This document shows positions 52,148 through 59,670 of a stretch of 64,000 bases of DNA, in pieces. The first letter of the stretch is position 1. Each line of letters starts with the position of its first letter. The translations under genes were made by a program, and so were the position numbers. The notes beneath the pieces were generated by a model, which saw only the letters and a list, made by a program, of their open reading frames with translations, did not search any database and was not told the origin of the DNA. This stretch comes from an uncultured Spirochaetales bacterium. GTDB taxonomy: Bacteria > Spirochaetota > Spirochaetia > Sphaerochaetales > Sphaerochaetaceae. The DNA is taken from assembly GCA_949300325.1 (NCBI GenBank), contig CASGDQ010000021.1, positions 1 to 64,000 on the forward strand, read 5' to 3'.

Positions 52148-53134
52148 ATGAAACGGATGAGGTTATTGGTTTTGGCGCTTGTTCTGCTGTTTGCTGTATC
52201 AGGCGTTTTTGCAATGGGAGCGGAGGAAACTTCTTATCCGGATCCTGAGAAGACGATCACGATTGTCTGTCCTCAGGCCGCAGGAGGCTCTACCGATCTT
52301 ATTTTCCGCACCTTGGCAGAGGAGATGAAGAATGCTTCCGGCGGACAGAATTTCATTGTTACAAACGTTACCGGAGCTGGTACCGCTACAGGAACCAACG
52401 AGGTTCTCAATGCAGATGCTGACGGATATACGCTCCTTGCTGGCGGAACCCATACTATTGCAGCTACAATGCAGGGCCTTACTGAAGGCTACAAGGCAAT
52501 GGATTATGTTGTAGGACTCAATATGGATCCTTTCATCATCGCAGTCAGGAACGACAAGCCCTGGTATACTTTCGACGATCTTGTGAATGCTGCTGCAGAG
52601 AACCCCGGAAAGATCTCCTTCGGCAATGCTGGAATGGGTGGAGCAACCGGTGTTGCATGCGTGGGAATCAACCTTGCATTCGACAAGACTTTCAACGTTA
52701 CTCCTTTTAACGGCGGCGCCGATCTCATTGCAAGCGTGCTTGGCGGACACTGTGATGCAGGCGTGTTCAGCCAGAGTGAGGTTGTTGCAAACATCGACAG
52801 CTTCAGACCTCTTGTAATCCTTGGCGATGCACACAGCGTCATTGATGAATTGAAGGATGTGCCGACACTTGCAGAAGCCGGATATCCTGATATCCATGTT
52901 CCTGCAGGATCCTACCGCTCGATCATGGTAAAAGCCGGAACTCCAGCTGAAGTGGAGCAGTGGATTGCAGATATTGCTGAAAAGGCTTTCAATTCAGATG
53001 CTTTCCAGTCATTCATGGAAGCAAACGGAATCATTCCGCAGTTCTCCAAGCTTGAAGGAGCAAAAGCCGACCATGAGGAGTTCATCGCTCAGTATGAACC
53101 GATTCTCAAGGAAGCCGGTCTTTACAATATGTGA
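52148..53134 (+). CDS. tctC: Tripartite tricarboxylate transporter binding protein TctC
   Basis: 328 residues from the ATG at 52148, nine bases after AGGAGG (an ATG at 52139 touches that site). Signal peptide about 1-22 ending VSGVFA, then MGAEETS. Family motifs: ITIVCPQAAGGSTDLIFRTL (about 35-55), NVTGAGTATGTNEV, YTLLAGG and GVACVGINL. TctC proteins bind carboxylates such as citrate in the periplasm; ligand unknown here. A hairpin follows its stop. Confidence 0.93.
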   Translation: MKRMRLLVLALVLLFAVSGVFAMGAEETSYPDPEKTITIVCPQAAGGSTDLIFRTLAEEMKNASGGQNFIVTNVTGAGTATGTNEVLNADADGYTLLAGGTHTIAATMQGLTEGYKAMDYVVGLNMDPFIIAVRNDKPWYTFDDLVNAAAENPGKISFGNAGMGGATGVACVGINLAFDKTFNVTPFNGGADLIASVLGGHCDAGVFSQSEVVANIDSFRPLVILGDAHSVIDELKDVPTLAEAGYPDIHVPAGSYRSIMVKAGTPAEVEQWIADIAEKAFNSDAFQSFMEANGIIPQFSKLEGAKADHEEFIAQYEPILKEAGLYNM

Positions 53135-53141
53135 GTATCCA

Positions 53142-53163
53142 GCCGGTCCTTTTGGGGACCGGC
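53142..53163 (+). terminator. Hairpin between tctC and tctB
   Basis: Stem GCCGGTCC (53142-53149) with GGACCGGC (53156-53163), followed by ATATTTTGATTTTT. The moderate U-rich tail suggests partial termination after tctC. Confidence 0.7.
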
Positions 53164-53188
53164 ATATTTTGATTTTTCGAGGTAGGAA

Positions 53189-53893
53189 ATGAAAAAGGTT
53201 AAACCGCTGCCATTTTTAATGACAATCGTTTCGGGATTGTATTTCATTTATGTAGTTTCAAACGGCAGCAGCAAGATGATAGGCGATGAAGTAGGAGGGG
53301 ATCCAGGTGGAATGCTTCTTCCTCTGATCCTTTCCATTTTCATGTTTTTGGGGTTTCTTTACATTACGATAAAAGAAAAGCCGAACGGAGACGAGGTTTC
53401 GGATCCTGTTACAAGAAAGCTTTTCATAATCACTTTGGTAACTGCTATACTTTATGTATTTTTGCAGAGCATGCTGGGGTTTGTCATAACCTCTCTGCTG
53501 CTGCTTTACATTCTCACTTGCACATATTTGTCTGTGAACGAGGAAAAGGCCGGATGGAAAGCATCCGTTTTGGGAGGAGTTGCCACTCTTGTAGGCTCCA
53601 TCCTGATCTATTCTGTTTTCAGGTATGTGACAAGGATGCTTCTGAGGTTGGGAAGAGCCGGAGCAATTCCTGCGATTTTAGGCAATTCGAATATGACAGC
53701 ATTCATTTCCTGTCTGATTGTCACAGCTTTCCTTCTTCTTTTTGTCTTTGCTGTTTATAAGAAGATAAGTAATCCGAAGATAAAGAGGATTGCGGCCAGC
53801 GGAATCATATCCTATGCGGTCGTAATGTATTTGTACATAGTTTTCAAGCAGTTCTTCATGGTTACCCTGGCTCCAGGGTTGATCAATTGGTAA
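53189..53893 (+). CDS. tctB: Tripartite tricarboxylate transporter small membrane subunit TctB
   Basis: 234 residues, longer than usual (about 150-190). Around six hydrophobic segments instead of the normal four; the N-terminal part (FLMTIVSGLYFIYVVSNGSS) and GGMLLPLILSIFMFLGFLY fit TctB, and the extra C-terminal helices are not explained. Sits between tctC and tctA as in all such operons. Confidence 0.85.
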   Translation: MKKVKPLPFLMTIVSGLYFIYVVSNGSSKMIGDEVGGDPGGMLLPLILSIFMFLGFLYITIKEKPNGDEVSDPVTRKLFIITLVTAILYVFLQSMLGFVITSLLLLYILTCTYLSVNEEKAGWKASVLGGVATLVGSILIYSVFRYVTRMLLRLGRAGAIPAILGNSNMTAFISCLIVTAFLLLFVFAVYKKISNPKIKRIAASGIISYAVVMYLYIVFKQFFMVTLAPGLINW

Positions 53894-53906
53894 AAGGAGG
53901 TTTCAG

Positions 53907-55427
53907 ATGGATGCGTTTATGCAGGGCCTGTCGATGGTCCTGAATGTTTCAACTTTGCTCTGGTGCTCCTTCGGGTCCATTCTTGGAATCATTCTCGGAG
54001 CGCTTCCCGGACTCACTGCAACAATGGGAATCGCACTTGTCATGCCAATCAGTTTCCAGCTTCCTGCTGCAACTGGAATCGGAATGCTTCTCGCTGTTTA
54101 TTGCGGTGCAGTATGCGGCGCCAGCATTCCTGCAATCCTATTAGGAATTCCGGGAAACCCGAATGCAATAGCAACTGTCGAAGACGGATTACTGATGACA
54201 AAGAAGGGGTTGGCTGGCCAGGCTCTCGGAGGATCTGTTATCGCTTCTTTCATCGGAGGAATGGGATCATTGATCTGTCTCATGTTCTTTTCTCCGCTGA
54301 TTGCCAAACTCACTCTTGCCTTCGGCCCTGCCGAAAAGACCACACTGGCTCTTGTAGGGCTTGTCATCATCGCTTCTGTAAGCGGAAAGAATATCTTAAA
54401 AGGCCTTTTGATGGGTGCTTTTGGAATGGCTTTGGCATTTTTAGGCACTGATCCGTTCAGCGGGCAGCTTAGAATACCGTTCAGCAGCGTTTTAGCTCAC
54501 ACCCCGCTTTCCAGAGGACTGGATCTTACTGCAACATTGATCGGGCTTTATGGAGTCAGCCAGGTTTTTGCTGAACTTGCAAATCTTTCGAAGCCTCAGG
54601 CCCAGGTGATTTCCACCAAGATCGAAAAGATTTTCCCGCCGTTCAAGAAAATAAGGCAGATGTGGAAGATCATCCTTTCTTCATTAGGAATCGGAACGAT
54701 TGTAGGAGCGATTCCTGGCACCGGCGCCTCGATTGCTGTCTTCATGTCGCGTAATGCTGCAGAGGGGATATGTGCCTCCAGCAAGGGAAAACTCGAACAG
54801 CCCGGCACAGGATGTCTTGAAGGGGTATTTGCTCCCGAGGTTGCCAACAATGCCGTTACAGGCGGAGCCCTGATACCTGCTCTCGCTCTCGGTATTCCTG
54901 GCGATGCCGCTACGGCTGTTTTGATCGGGGCCTTGATGATCAAGGGGGTCACACCTGGCTTCCAGCTTTTCCAGCAGAACATGCCGCTGGTATATGGAAT
55001 TTTCATCACCATGTTCTTTGCCAATATTTTCATGGCTGTTTATCAGCTGGCAGGAGTCAGAGTATATCCGAAAGTGTTGAAAATCTCCCAAAAGATCCTT
55101 CTGCCGATCGTGCTTATGCTCTCTTATATCGGATCTTATGCGGTAGCAGGGCAGGCGATCACCTCAGGCATCTATTACATGGGTATTTCCCTTGTGATGG
55201 GAATCGTCGGATATTTCCTCAAGAAAGATGGCTATCCGATTGCACCGATCGTTCTGGGACTTATTCTTGGCAGCATGTTCGAGGAGAATTTCAGAAGAGC
55301 TGTAAAGCTTGCTGGTGGAAATTATCTTACATTCTTCACTAAGCCGATCTGCTGGATATTCATCCTGATTGCGGTAGCAACGATAGTCGTTCCTGTGATA
55401 AGAAGGAAGAAAAAGGGGAACGTATGA
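53907..55427 (+). CDS. tctA: Tripartite tricarboxylate transporter large permease TctA
   Basis: 506 residues, AAAGGAGG upstream, about twelve helices. Signature GALPGLTATMGIALVMPISF near the N-terminus, CGASIPAILLGIPGNPNAIA, GAIPGTGASIAVFMSR and LALGIPGDAATAVLIGAL in the repeat halves. It is the translocating subunit in the inner membrane. The last four bases overlap the MBL gene. Confidence 0.95.
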   Translation: MDAFMQGLSMVLNVSTLLWCSFGSILGIILGALPGLTATMGIALVMPISFQLPAATGIGMLLAVYCGAVCGASIPAILLGIPGNPNAIATVEDGLLMTKKGLAGQALGGSVIASFIGGMGSLICLMFFSPLIAKLTLAFGPAEKTTLALVGLVIIASVSGKNILKGLLMGAFGMALAFLGTDPFSGQLRIPFSSVLAHTPLSRGLDLTATLIGLYGVSQVFAELANLSKPQAQVISTKIEKIFPPFKKIRQMWKIILSSLGIGTIVGAIPGTGASIAVFMSRNAAEGICASSKGKLEQPGTGCLEGVFAPEVANNAVTGGALIPALALGIPGDAATAVLIGALMIKGVTPGFQLFQQNMPLVYGIFITMFFANIFMAVYQLAGVRVYPKVLKISQKILLPIVLMLSYIGSYAVAGQAITSGIYYMGISLVMGIVGYFLKKDGYPIAPIVLGLILGSMFEENFRRAVKLAGGNYLTFFTKPICWIFILIAVATIVVPVIRRKKKGNV

Positions 55428-56167
55428 GCGTAATGGATATCACCATCCTCGGAAGGAATGGAAGTCTTCAAGACCGTCTTTCCGGAAATACATCGCTTCT
55501 TGTTGATTGTGGAAACGTTTCGGTTCTTGTCGACTGCTCCTCGAATCTTCAGGAGGCTGTTGAGAAAGAGAATCTTCAGGCTGTGGTTGTTACCCATGGC
55601 CATGTCGATCATCTTTATGGCTTTCCTTCCCTCATACATCAGCTTTGGCTGAAGGGCAGGAAGGAGGCTTTGGATGTGTATGCAAGGCCGGAGGTCCAAA
55701 AGATCCTGGCCTCTCTTCTCGATGCTTTCCTCCTTCGGGAGAAAAAGGGGATGTTCGATATCGTTTTTCATTCCACCTCGTCATTTTCAATAGATGATTT
55801 GAAGGTGGAGCTGTTTGATACTGATCATGCTCCGGGCAGCATAGGCATGGTATTCATCAGGGATGGGAAGAAGGTGGCATATACTTCGGATACCAGGCCT
55901 ATCGCCGCTCCTGATCAGGTTCTTATGGATGCTGATCTTCTGATCACGGAAGCTTCCGGGCTTTCGGATAAAAAAGACGATTTGGTGAAAAAAGGTCATC
56001 AGGGTGGACTTGAGGCTGCAGCCTTGGCTTTAGCTTCAAGAGCCCGCAAGCTTGTTTTGGTGCATCTTCCTTGCAGTGACAGCGCAAGAGATGCTATACA
56101 GTCGCAGGCCCGTGAAGTGTTTGCCTGCTCGTTTGCGGCCGTTCCGCTTGCACATTATGAGGTGTGA
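55424..56167 (+). CDS. MBL-fold hydrolase (RNase Z-like branch)
   Basis: 247 residues. Metal motif THGHVDHLYGF (HxHxDH), then VELFDTDHAPGSIGMV, YTSDTRPIA, TEASGLSDKKDD and VLVHLPCSD near the end. The arrangement is that of the beta-CASP-free RNase Z/PhnP-like group, but true tRNase Z exosite features are not obvious. Given its place after the transporter, a phosphodiesterase or lactonase acting on the imported compound is plausible. Confidence 0.75.
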   Translation: MSVMDITILGRNGSLQDRLSGNTSLLVDCGNVSVLVDCSSNLQEAVEKENLQAVVVTHGHVDHLYGFPSLIHQLWLKGRKEALDVYARPEVQKILASLLDAFLLREKKGMFDIVFHSTSSFSIDDLKVELFDTDHAPGSIGMVFIRDGKKVAYTSDTRPIAAPDQVLMDADLLITEASGLSDKKDDLVKKGHQGGLEAAALALASRARKLVLVHLPCSDSARDAIQSQAREVFACSFAAVPLAHYEV

Positions 56168-56168
56168 T

Positions 56169-57710
56169 ATGAAAGATTTGGATTTGGATGCATTCAAGGC
56201 GTACGACATAAGGACAAAAATCGGACGTATGGATGAGGAATTGCAGACGAGGCTATTCCATGCTGTAGGCTGCTATATGAAGAACTCCCTTTCAGTGCAG
56301 AGCGTAGTCATATGCAGGGATGCCAGGCTGTATGTTCCGCAGCTTGCAGAAGGGCTTTCAAGCACATTGCTTTCTTACGGAATCGATGTATATTTGAATC
56401 CTCAGCCGATTTCCACATGCCAGTATTATCATACGATGATGAAGCACAGGCAGAGCGCGGGAGTGATGCTTACAGCAAGCCATAATCCCGGTGAATATGT
56501 TGGGATGAAGCTCATGGAGCCCGATCTTTTCCCTGTAGCTTTCGGCTGCGGACGCGACGGCGGCATTGCAAAAATCAAGCAATACTATGAGAAGGGGGAG
56601 CGCATGTCCTCATTTTCAAGGGGAAAGCTCCATATAATAAACGATTTGGATTCCTATATAGATTATTCGCTCAAGCTCGCAGGAATAAATGAGGGGGATC
56701 TTAAAGGGCAGAAGATACTCTTTGAATTCCTTTCCGGATCGGCTGGAAACGAGGTTGCTCTTGCATTTCAGTATGCAGGTGCTGATATGGAGATCCGCAA
56801 TGTCGTGCCGAACGGATTCTTTCCCCAAGGGGATCCGAACCCGATTATTGAAAAGAGCATAGCCCCCGCTAGGGATGCGATGCGGAAAGGGTCTTTTGAT
56901 TTTGGATTCTGCTTTGATGGGGATGGGGATAGGCTTGATCTCATGGATGCAGATGGGAACCAGATCGTACCGGGATACAATATGTCCATACTGATTCCTC
57001 AGATAAACAGCATTTTCAAGGATGCATTCCATCCTTTTGATCCGCAGTACTATGCGGATGTGAAGGCGATTCCCGCAGCCCTTGTGGATATGGCTTCAAA
57101 GGGTGTCGGTGTCCATATAATCAGAAACGGTCATTCGTTCATCAAGGCAAAGCTGAGAGAGAATTTTTCAAAGCAGTATCTGGCTGCAGAGGAAGAGTCG
57201 GCCCATTATTATATGAACTTTCCATATGATCCGGCAGATCCTTCAAAAGGGTGTGCGGCTGTGGAATCCACGCTGTTCTTCTCCCTTTTGACTGCGAAAT
57301 GCCATATGCTTGATCCCGAGGCCTACAGACAGGCGCATGAGAAGGAAAAGAGCCTTTTCAGAGAGAGGGAATGGCCGCTTCATTGCGATGGGCATCCTGA
57401 GATAATGCAGGGCCTTATGGACGAGGTTGAGAATACGATGAAAGCCGAGGGGGCTGAAATCATCCGGGAAATGGACGATGGATCCGATCTTGATGCGGTT
57501 TTAATGCGTTTCAACCTGCCAAAGGTATTTGATAAAAACACTTCTTTAGGTGATAATTGGATACAGGTTGCAGAGCGTATAAGCCGCAGTGAGGATGCTA
57601 TGGTACGTTGGGAAGTGGCTTCCAATACCCATAAAGGGTGCGAGAAGATGAACAGCCTGATAAAGAAAATCACTGACAGGTATGTGGCTGACGGATATGC
57701 CCATTATTAG
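56169..57710 (+). CDS. Phosphomannomutase/phosphoglucomutase
   Basis: 513 residues from the ATG at 56169, one base after the MBL stop. The phospho-serine loop is VMLTASHNPGEYVG, the metal loop is FCFDGDGDRLDLMDADG, and the C-terminal phosphate loop contains RISRSEDAMVRWEVAS. Alpha-D-phosphohexomutases interconvert 1- and 6-phosphates of hexoses in the cytoplasm. Linked to a DeoR regulator, so it probably acts in catabolism of whatever this operon brings in. Confidence 0.9.
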   Translation: MKDLDLDAFKAYDIRTKIGRMDEELQTRLFHAVGCYMKNSLSVQSVVICRDARLYVPQLAEGLSSTLLSYGIDVYLNPQPISTCQYYHTMMKHRQSAGVMLTASHNPGEYVGMKLMEPDLFPVAFGCGRDGGIAKIKQYYEKGERMSSFSRGKLHIINDLDSYIDYSLKLAGINEGDLKGQKILFEFLSGSAGNEVALAFQYAGADMEIRNVVPNGFFPQGDPNPIIEKSIAPARDAMRKGSFDFGFCFDGDGDRLDLMDADGNQIVPGYNMSILIPQINSIFKDAFHPFDPQYYADVKAIPAALVDMASKGVGVHIIRNGHSFIKAKLRENFSKQYLAAEEESAHYYMNFPYDPADPSKGCAAVESTLFFSLLTAKCHMLDPEAYRQAHEKEKSLFREREWPLHCDGHPEIMQGLMDEVENTMKAEGAEIIREMDDGSDLDAVLMRFNLPKVFDKNTSLGDNWIQVAERISRSEDAMVRWEVASNTHKGCEKMNSLIKKITDRYVADGYAHY

Positions 57711-57724
57711 GAGATGTTTTTTGT

Positions 57725-58480
57725 ATGAATATCCGGGAACGAAGGGATGAGATATTGAGGCTCCTTGATGAGAAGGATTACATTACCGTCGAGGAGCTTG
57801 CTCTCGGATTAGGAGTATCCCTTGTGACTATCCGTTCCGATCTTGCCAATCTGGAGCAGAAAGGTGTTTTGAAGAGGACGCATGGAGGAGCAAAGCTTGT
57901 CGAGAAGAAATCGCTTTCAAGGTTGATTTCCAAGACGATTTTTGAGTTTGAGAAAGAAAAGGATGCCATATCCCGTCTTGCTTCGACCTTTGTGGAGGAG
58001 GGGAATACCGTTATCGTCGATACTGGAAGTACTACATTCCATGTGGCGAAGTATCTCTCAGGAAAAGGTGTCACGATGGTCACTGGTTCCCTTCTGGCCA
58101 TCGAGAGTGTGATGGATGACGAGAGCATTGAGGTTCTGGTGCTGGGTGGGATGCTGCGCAGGTATTCAAAGGGTTCCATCGGCACTTTTGCCTGCAGCGA
58201 GCTCGGGCAGATCAATGCCGATATCCTTTTCATGGGCGCCTCGGGGTATACGGATTCATGTCTGTATTGTTCCAATGTCATCGAAGCCGAGACCAAGAGA
58301 GCGATGATAAGGAGCGCCGGTACCGTATGCCTGCTGGCTGATTCCTCCAAGGCTGGCAAGAAAGCGTTTGCCAGCATATGCTCCTGGTCCGATATAGACA
58401 TATTTGTTTGTGACAAGATTTCCGATGAGATGAGAAAAGAGCTGGAAAGCAAGGGCGTCAGGATTTTTATAGCTGAATAA
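57725..58480 (+). CDS. DeoR-family transcriptional regulator
   Basis: 251 residues. N-terminal winged HTH (EELALGLGVSLVTIRSDLAN, KGVLKRTHGGA) and a C-terminal DeoRC sensor domain (VDTGSTTFHVAKYL, VLGGMLRRYSKGSIGT, LADSSKAGKKAF) that binds phosphorylated sugars. Probably the repressor of its own operon; the effector would be a sugar phosphate handled by the mutase upstream. Confidence 0.92.
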   Translation: MNIRERRDEILRLLDEKDYITVEELALGLGVSLVTIRSDLANLEQKGVLKRTHGGAKLVEKKSLSRLISKTIFEFEKEKDAISRLASTFVEEGNTVIVDTGSTTFHVAKYLSGKGVTMVTGSLLAIESVMDDESIEVLVLGGMLRRYSKGSIGTFACSELGQINADILFMGASGYTDSCLYCSNVIEAETKRAMIRSAGTVCLLADSSKAGKKAFASICSWSDIDIFVCDKISDEMRKELESKGVRIFIAE

Positions 58481-58499
58481 ACTGCAAGGTATTTTGATT

Positions 58500-59189
58500 A
58501 TGGAAGATTTCTTTGTGATTTCTGAGGTTGAATACATCCTCAGATTCTTTTTGGCTGCCGTATGCGGCGGCCTTATAGGCTTGGAGCGTGAGCGCAGGGC
58601 AAAAACCGCCGGCATCAGGACTCATGTGCTGGTTGCAATATCATCTGCTCTCATGATGATTGTTTCCAAGTATGGTTTTTTCGATGTGGTAGGCATTGAC
58701 GGTATTTCCCTTGATGCATCAAGAATCGCTGCAGGCGTTGTTACTGCCATAGGCTTCTTAGGTGCTGGAGTCATATTTGTCAGAAAGGAAAATACGATCG
58801 GCGTTACGACTGCGGCAGGATTATGGGCAACAGTCGGAATGGGAATCACAATCGGAGCCGGGCTTTATGTGACAGGGTGCGTATTCACGATTTTTATTCT
58901 GTTTTTCCAATGGCTTTTGCATAACAAGAGGATTCATCTCAATCTGCAGACCATCGGTACCGTGTCTGTGGAACTTGATAATACGGAAAGAACGACCACT
59001 TCGATTTCCGAGGCAATACGGAACGAGGGGCTTTGTGTCAAGAGCATGTACATCGAGCAGGGTGATAATGGCAATTTTGTATTGACTGCGAAAATCCTTT
59101 TTGGAAAGAACCTGTCGTTGAGCGATATGATGGAAAAGCTTGGCAAGATAGGAGAAATAAGGTCGATAGATGTTACCTCCTTAGGTTGA
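58500..59189 (+). CDS. MgtC/SapB family membrane protein (paralogue 2)
   Basis: 229 residues from the ATG at 58500. Closely similar to the protein at 30786: ISSALMMIVSKYGFFDV, ASRIAAGVVTAIGFLGAGVI and NTIG.TTAAGLWATVG are the same in both. Four or five helices and an ACT-like C-terminal domain (about 155-229). Nineteen bases after deoR, so it is probably the last gene of the operon that begins at 51293. Confidence 0.88.
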   Translation: MEDFFVISEVEYILRFFLAAVCGGLIGLERERRAKTAGIRTHVLVAISSALMMIVSKYGFFDVVGIDGISLDASRIAAGVVTAIGFLGAGVIFVRKENTIGVTTAAGLWATVGMGITIGAGLYVTGCVFTIFILFFQWLLHNKRIHLNLQTIGTVSVELDNTERTTTSISEAIRNEGLCVKSMYIEQGDNGNFVLTAKILFGKNLSLSDMMEKLGKIGEIRSIDVTSLG

Positions 59190-59248
59190 GGCCTTAGATA
59201 TCTCTTAGCTTTTTCTGTTCCGGCGTGTATTTCATAAGCATGTTTTTG

Positions 59249-59275
59249 CTTGGGTGTCCTTGAGCTTGGACACAA
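59249..59275 (+). other. Hairpin between mgtC and csoR
   Basis: GTGTCC and GGACAC with an eight-base loop, extended by CTTG and CAAG at the base. A T-rich stretch follows after a gap, so it may end the mgtC transcript or be an operator ahead of csoR. Confidence 0.4.
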
Positions 59276-59316
59276 GTAATGGTATTGTTTTTTTAGGGAT
59301 ATTCCAGGAGGGTCGC

Positions 59317-59592
59317 ATGAGACAATGCATGGATGCGGAAAACCTTCATAGAAGGCTGAAAAAGATTATCGGACAAGTGCAGGCAATAGATCGCATGGTG
59401 GATGAGGATGTCCCCTGTGAAGATGTGCTTTTGCAGATAAATGCAGCCAAATCGGCCCTTCATAAGTGTGGGCAGATTGTTCTTGAAGGACACATAAAGC
59501 ATTGTGTACGGGACGGAATTGAGCACGGGGATGCCGAAAAGACGATAGAGAGCTTTACTAAAGCGGTAGAGCGCTTTGCCAATCTCGATTGA
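59317..59592 (+). CDS. csoR: CsoR/FrmR-family metal-sensing repressor
   Basis: 91 residues from the ATG at 59317 (CAGGAGGG upstream). All-helical DUF156 fold: ENLHRRLKKIIGQVQAIDRM, VPCEDVLLQINAAKSALHKC, GHIKHCVRDGI. Cys in PCEDVL and the His-x3-Cys of GHIKHC match the Cu(I) ligand set of CsoR. It should repress the P-type ATPase downstream through the operator at 59626-59644 and release it when metal binds. Confidence 0.88.
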   Translation: MRQCMDAENLHRRLKKIIGQVQAIDRMVDEDVPCEDVLLQINAAKSALHKCGQIVLEGHIKHCVRDGIEHGDAEKTIESFTKAVERFANLD

Positions 59593-59617
59593 TTTTCAAT
59601 AAGTGTTTGTTTTATGG

Positions 59618-59646
59618 TTGAAACCTATACCCCCTATGGGTATAAT
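59618..59646 (+). promoter_or_regulatory. Promoter of the P-type ATPase with embedded CsoR operator
   Basis: TTGAAA (59618-59623), 17-base spacer, perfect TATAAT (59641-59646). The spacer holds the inverted repeat TATACCC-CCTAT-GGGTATA (59626-59644), the GC-cored palindrome known as the target of CsoR proteins. Binding would block RNA polymerase directly. Confidence 0.8.
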
Positions 59647-59670
59647 GTAAATAAAATAGGGGTTCTTCTC

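Noticed and set aside
59614-59670. Earlier start of the P-type ATPase
   Set aside because: The codons lie upstream of and within the promoter and operator.
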